9,997 bases of DNA from an uncultured Clostridia bacterium (GTDB taxonomy: Bacteria; Bacillota; Clostridia; TANB77; CAG-508). The notes under the pieces were generated by a model that worked only from the letters and a program-made list of their open reading frames with translations, had not been told where the DNA came from and did not search any database. How positions within the stretch are numbered: position 1 is the stretch's first letter; every line of letters starts with the position of its first letter. The DNA is taken from positions 1 to 9,997 of the forward strand of contig CANQKB010000052.1 in the NCBI GenBank assembly GCA_947624405.1. The letters are read 5' to 3'. This document shows positions 7,807-9,997 of this stretch, piece after piece. The position numbers and the translations under genes were made by a program.

Positions 7807-7832
7807 AAAGGCAGGTAAAATCCTGCCTTTTT
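7807..7832 (+). terminator. intrinsic terminator of glmU (also faces the convergent gene)
   Basis: AAAGGCAGG (7807-7815), a TAAAAT loop and CCTGCCTTT (7822-7830) form a perfect 9-bp stem that continues into two further T. The complementary AAA on the left arm gives some T-run on the minus strand as well, so it probably serves both glmU and the minus-strand gene ending at 7845. Confidence 0.85.
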
Positions 7833-7844
7833 AAAATAAAATTA

Positions 7845-8219
7845 TTACATTTCTTGATCTCCAGGTATGAAGTAATCAATAACACCGTAAATTAAAGCAC
7901 CAATTATGGCTGCCATCCAAGAAATTGTATATCCTGCAACAAAATATTGTGTTAGATATAAAGTAATTGTTGCAAGTACAAATCCAACAAATCCTTTTCC
8001 AAAAGGACTAGCATGTAGACCAGTAAATTTAACTATTATATAATCCATTATAGCAAGAACAATAGCTGCTATCGCAAGAGACCAAATACTATTTATAGCA
8101 AATCCGGGTGTAAAGAATGCAGTTATTCCTAAAACGATAGCTGAAACAATAAGTCTACCTATAATTTGCCAAGCTGTGCTTCCAGTGTTTTGCCTAGAAC
8201 TTGCTTGATTGTTATCCAT
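7845..8219 (-). CDS. YvlD-like membrane protein (phage holin family 4 superfamily)
   Basis: The 124-residue protein has a polar N-terminal tail of about 16 residues (MDNNQASSRQNTGSTAWQ) and then four hydrophobic segments near residues 18-38, 44-64, 73-95 and 100-119, ending GVIDYFIPGDQEM. The pattern, with IGRLIVSAIVLGITAFFTPGF and AAIIGALIYGVIDYF, fits the family named Phage_holin_4_2, which includes Bacillus YvlD. In chromosomes these are stand-alone membrane proteins of poorly known role, not evidence of a prophage. On the minus strand AAGGAGG (8236-8230) lies about 10 nt before the ATG at 8219. It converges on glmU and diverges from the DUF421 gene. A palindrome lies in its leader. Confidence 0.75.
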   Translation of the reverse strand: MDNNQASSRQNTGSTAWQIIGRLIVSAIVLGITAFFTPGFAINSIWSLAIAAIVLAIMDYIIVKFTGLHASPFGKGFVGFVLATITLYLTQYFVAGYTISWMAAIIGALIYGVIDYFIPGDQEM

Positions 8220-8251
8220 TTTTATAAATCCTCCTTAAGTTCATGTAATAG

Positions 8252-8273
8252 AATGAAAGTAAAATCTTTCATT
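8252..8273. repeat. 8-bp palindrome in the leader between divergent genes
   Basis: AATGAAAG (8252-8259), loop TAAAAT, CTTTCATT (8266-8273): a perfect inverted repeat 33 nt upstream of the minus-strand YvlD-like start. It could be an operator or a leader hairpin. There is no T-run directly after it on the minus strand. Confidence 0.4.
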
Positions 8274-8379
8274 TATATTTTTTACAAAAAATTTTTTTTT
8301 ATTCAAATGATAATAAGAATATTTTATCCACAAAATGCAAAAAATATATACGAATTTAATTTAAAAGGAGAAAATATAA

Positions 8380-9065
8380 ATGTTAGTGACATTTGTAAGG
8401 TCAATTGTGCTTTATGTAATTATTTTGATAGTGATGAGACTTATGGGAAAAAGAGAAATTGGACAACTTCAGCCATTTGAATTGGTTATTGCAATTATGA
8501 TTGCAGATCTTGCATCAGTTCCAATGACAGATACAGGTATACCAATTCAAAATGGGATTGTAGCAATTTTGCGGATTATTATTTATGCATTTAGTAATTT
8601 CTGTTTTAAATATGAAAAGTATTAGAGCTAGGGAGATTATTTGTGGTAAGCCTTCAATTTTAATATATAGAGGGAAAATTCAAGAAGAAGCATTGATTAA
8701 AGAAAGATTTACAATAAATGAATTAGAAGAAAGATTGAGAAGTCTAAATGTAAATAATCTTGGAGATGTAGAATATGCAATTCTTGAAACTAGTGGGCAG
8801 GTTAGTGTGATTCCTAAACCAAATAAAAGAAATACCACTCCGGAAGATTTTAATATAGAGCCTGAATATGAAGGGATACCATATGATTTAGTAATTGATG
8901 GAGTTGTAATGAATAAAAATTTAAAGGAAATTGGCAAAGATTACAAGTGGTTAAAAAAGGAAGTACGGGAAATTTAAAATGACACCTGAACAGGCTTTGG
9001 TTGTTACTATGGATGGAAAGGGTCAAATTTTTTGCCAAAAGAAAAGCAAATATGAAAATAAATAA
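8380..9065 (+). CDS. DUF421 (YetF-like) membrane protein, read through two +1 shifts at CGG codons
   Basis: DUF421 proteins have N-terminal membrane helices and a conserved soluble C-terminal domain; their role is poorly defined. The first segment (8380-8574) carries the hallmark VMRLMGKREIGQLQPFELVI and MIADLASVPMTDTGIP. In that frame it ends at TAG 8623-8625. Skipping one base after CGG 8572-8574 gives LLFMHLVISVLNMKSIRARE and ICGKPSILIYRGKI, then DVEYAILETSGQVSVIPKP. That frame ends at TAA 8975-8977, but skipping one base after CGG 8966-8968 continues KFKMTPEQALVVTMDGKGQ and IFCQKK to TAA 9063-9065, the normal family C terminus. The joined protein is 227 aa, a usual length. AAAAGGAG at 8364-8371 supports the ATG. 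The DUF4363 gene follows, a common clostridial pairing. A standard pipeline would report two or three fragments or a pseudogene. Confidence 0.78.
8572..8575 (+). other. putative +1 frameshift / quadruplet codon CGG-A, first site in DUF421 gene
   Basis: Codons ATT TTG CGG are followed by A (8575), which must be skipped to read TTA TTA TTT ATG CAT. This is residue 65 of the joined protein, at the end of the conserved N-terminal membrane region. Unshifted reading loses the family match and stops at 8623-8625. Confidence 0.7.
8966..8969 (+). other. putative +1 frameshift / quadruplet codon CGG-G, second site in DUF421 gene
   Basis: Codons GAA GTA CGG are followed by G (8969), which must be skipped to read AAA TTT AAA ATG ACA CCT. 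This is residue 196. Unshifted reading gives GAA ATT TAA, a stop two codons later, and loses the last 31 residues that belong to the family. Confidence 0.7.
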
Positions 9066-9099
9066 TGTTGACAAGATGATATGGAAGGATTGATAAAAA

Positions 9100-9483
9100 A
9101 TGAAAAAAGAAGCGATTGTTGGGACAATTATTCTTGTTTTGGTTTTTGTTATGAATGTTATTACACAAAAATATACAACAAGTGTAATGGATGAAATTTC
9201 TGGACTTGTGCTGGAAGCGTGTGATGATGTGAAGCAGAAAAATGTAGAAGTGGCTAAGGGTAAACTAGAATATGCAATATCAAGATGGGAAAAGTTAAAA
9301 GGAAATTTGGAATTATATATTGAACATGCAGAACTTGAAAAGCTAGAAATGTACCTTTTAGATGGGAAAAATTATATTGATACAGAGGAGTATACAATGG
9401 CTTATCAGTCTTTGAATACATGTGATTTTATTGCAAATCATATACAGGAAAAATATAAGTTTTGCTTAAAAAATATTTTTTAG
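9100..9483 (+). CDS. DUF4363 family membrane-anchored protein
   Basis: The 127-residue protein has one N-terminal hydrophobic helix (residues about 6-22, IVGTIILVLVFVMNVI) and then a helical soluble part with alternating charged and hydrophobic residues: EACDDVKQKNVEVAKGKLEY, then RWEKLKGNLELYIEHAELEK and YTMAYQSLNTCDFIANHI. This matches my memory of DUF4363, small clostridial proteins usually encoded just after a DUF421 gene, as here (34 nt downstream). The helix lacks an obvious signal peptidase site, so the protein is probably anchored with its soluble part outside. GGAAGGA at 9083-9089 lies about 10 nt before the ATG. It ends with TAG, the only gene in the window that does. The role is unknown; co-occurrence with DUF421 suggests a joint one. 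Confidence 0.72.
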   Translation: MKKEAIVGTIILVLVFVMNVITQKYTTSVMDEISGLVLEACDDVKQKNVEVAKGKLEYAISRWEKLKGNLELYIEHAELEKLEMYLLDGKNYIDTEEYTMAYQSLNTCDFIANHIQEKYKFCLKNIF

Positions 9484-9485
9484 TA

Positions 9486-9514
9486 TTGAATTTTTTTGTT
9501 TGGTGTGGTAAAAT
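9486..9514 (+). promoter_or_regulatory. promoter of tRNA-Gln
   Basis: TTGAAT (9486-9491), 17-nt spacer, TAAAAT (9509-9514). The predicted start, near 9521, is about 10 nt before the tRNA. The -35 begins 3 nt after the DUF4363 stop. Confidence 0.6.
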
Positions 9515-9531
9515 AATTTGAGTTATTACTT

Positions 9532-9606
9532 TCGGGCGTCGCCAAGTGGTAAGGCATCGGACTCTGACTCCGACATGCGTTAGTTCGAATCTAACCGCCC
9601 GAGCCA
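9532..9606 (+). tRNA. tRNA-Gln (anticodon CUG)
   Basis: Complete cloverleaf of 75 nt. The acceptor stem TCGGGCG (9532-9538) pairs with CGCCCGA (9596-9602), followed by discriminator G and an encoded CCA (9604-9606). The anticodon stem TCGGA/TCCGA encloses a 7-nt loop CT-CTG-AC with the anticodon at 9564-9566, reading CAG. The T arm is GTTAG-TTCGAAT-CTAAC (9579-9595). Discriminator G and the U1-A72 pair are typical of bacterial tRNA-Gln. The loop has the normal seven bases, so this tRNA is not a four-base decoder. Confidence 0.97.
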
Positions 9607-9614
9607 AAAAGAAA

Positions 9615-9661
9615 AAGCCATATAAATATTGAAATATTAATATTTATATGGCTTATTTTTT
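9615..9661 (+). terminator. strong intrinsic terminator after tRNA-Gln
   Basis: AAGCCATATAAATATT (9615-9630) pairs perfectly over 16 bp with AATATTTATATGGCTT (9639-9654), with an 8-nt loop, followed by A and six T. Confidence 0.9.
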
Positions 9662-9707
9662 AAAATTTATGCAATAATAATGCAATTATGAGAAAGTAAA
9701 AAAATCC

Positions 9708-9736
9708 TTGACAAACACAAACGGATGTTTTATAAT
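9708..9736 (+). promoter_or_regulatory. consensus sigma-A promoter of dinD
   Basis: Perfect TTGACA (9708-9713) and perfect TATAAT (9731-9736) with a 17-nt spacer. Such a strong promoter normally needs a repressor; a LexA-like palindrome lies in the spacer. Confidence 0.9.
9718..9731. promoter_or_regulatory. possible LexA (SOS) operator in the dinD promoter
   Basis: CAAACGGATGTTTT contains AAAC-N4-GTTT, one change per half from the Gram-positive LexA core GAAC-N4-GTTC. It lies in the promoter spacer, up to the first base of the -10, where a bound repressor would block polymerase. The call rests on motif similarity and on dinD being a DNA-damage gene. Confidence 0.45.
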
Positions 9737-9791
9737 AATAATCGAATTAATCATATAAAAAATACTAATATTTAGAAACGGAGTGATATTT

Positions 9792-9997
9792 ATGAATGGA
9801 ATGGACAAAAGTAATAAAACATTTGAAGACATTAAACATATTGACGAGAAGGGAAATGAATTTTGGTACGCAAGAGAATTAATGCAAGTTTTAAGTTATA
9901 AAGATTGGAGATATTTTGAGGCAGTAATTGAAAAGGCAAAGATAGCTTGCGAAAATTCTGAAATAAGTAATATTGACCATTTTGTTGTTAGCAACAA
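9792..9997 (+). CDS. dinD: DNA-damage-inducible protein D (DinD), 5' part, runs off the window
   Basis: The first 68 codons are present. The sequence FEDIKHIDEKGNEFWYAREL (residues 11-30) followed by MQVLSYKDWRYFEAVIEKAK and IACENS, then IDHFV, is the BRO/KilA-like N-terminal region characteristic of DinD. In E. coli DinD is SOS-induced and acts on RecA; a similar role is only inferred here. GGAG at 9780-9783 lies 8 nt before the ATG at 9792; a second in-frame ATG at 9801 is less well placed. The gene has its own consensus promoter and comes directly after a tRNA gene and terminator, a common site for accessory genes. The 3' end is outside the window. Confidence 0.85.
   Translation, partial: MNGMDKSNKTFEDIKHIDEKGNEFWYARELMQVLSYKDWRYFEAVIEKAKIACENSEISNIDHFVVSN

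Noticed and set aside
7845..8219. Prophage lysis gene
   Set aside because: The holin-4 family name covers many chromosomal membrane proteins like YvlD; no other phage genes are near.
8166..8480. Plus-strand open frame across the divergent region
   Set aside because: It overlaps the start of the YvlD-like gene and the better-supported DUF421 start, and looks like translated A/T tracts.
4598..8969. Random sequencing or assembly indels as the cause of the broken scpB and DUF421 genes
   Set aside because: Not excluded, but disfavoured: all three extra bases fall behind in-frame CGG, all have the same sign, none is in a long homopolymer, and twelve out-of-frame CGG sites within genes show no frame change.
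9068..9096. TTGACA with TGATAA 17 nt downstream, before the DUF4363 gene
   Set aside because: The transcript would start at or after the ATG at 9100 and lack the ribosome binding site, so it is probably coincidental.
1..9997. CRISPR array, insertion sequence, or TGA recoding
   Set aside because: No regularly spaced repeats or transposase were seen, and no gene needs TGA as a sense codon.

Overview
The window is AT-rich DNA with strong AAGGAGG-type ribosome binding sites, sigma-A-like promoters, almost exclusive TAA stops and AGA as the main arginine codon. With its gene set (MetRS, ScpB, dGTPase-like HD protein, GlmU, YvlD-like protein, DUF421 plus DUF4363, DinD), this points to a low-GC Bacillota, most likely a clostridium. 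No species can be named.

Layout. Positions 1-933 hold the 3' part of a GtrII-like membrane glycosyltransferase gene, followed 14 nt later by a complete tandem paralogue (948-2585). A good promoter at 2670-2698 then starts a co-directional run: metG (2735-4318), scpB (4331-4907), a dGTPase-like HD hydrolase with a TTG start abutting the scpB stop (4908-6056), and a small membrane-anchored protein of unknown function (6081-6413). After a 119-nt gap comes an unusually short glmU (6533-7792), which ends at a hairpin terminator shared with a convergent YvlD/holin-4 family gene (7845-8219, minus). A DUF421 gene (8380-9065) and a DUF4363 gene (9100-9483) form the usual clostridial pair. A tRNA-Gln(CUG) with its own promoter and terminator follows. 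The window ends in the first 68 codons of dinD behind a consensus promoter that contains a LexA-like palindrome.

Main observation. Two genes that look broken (scpB once, DUF421 twice) need a +1 frame change. All three changes fall directly at an in-frame CGG codon: CGG-A at 4598, CGG-A at 8572 and CGG-G at 8966. These are the only three in-frame CGG codons I find in any gene of the window. Twelve out-of-frame CGG trinucleotides inside the same set of genes leave the frame intact. Skipping one base at each CGG gives full-length, family-like ScpB (191 aa) and DUF421 (227 aa) proteins. Random sequencing error does not explain this well. It suggests that CGG is not a normal triplet codon here but is read as a four-base unit (CGGN) or triggers a +1 shift.

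The housekeeping genes serve protein synthesis (metG, tRNA-Gln), chromosome condensation (scpB), nucleotide pools (dgt-like) and cell-wall precursors (glmU). dinD is a DNA-damage gene.
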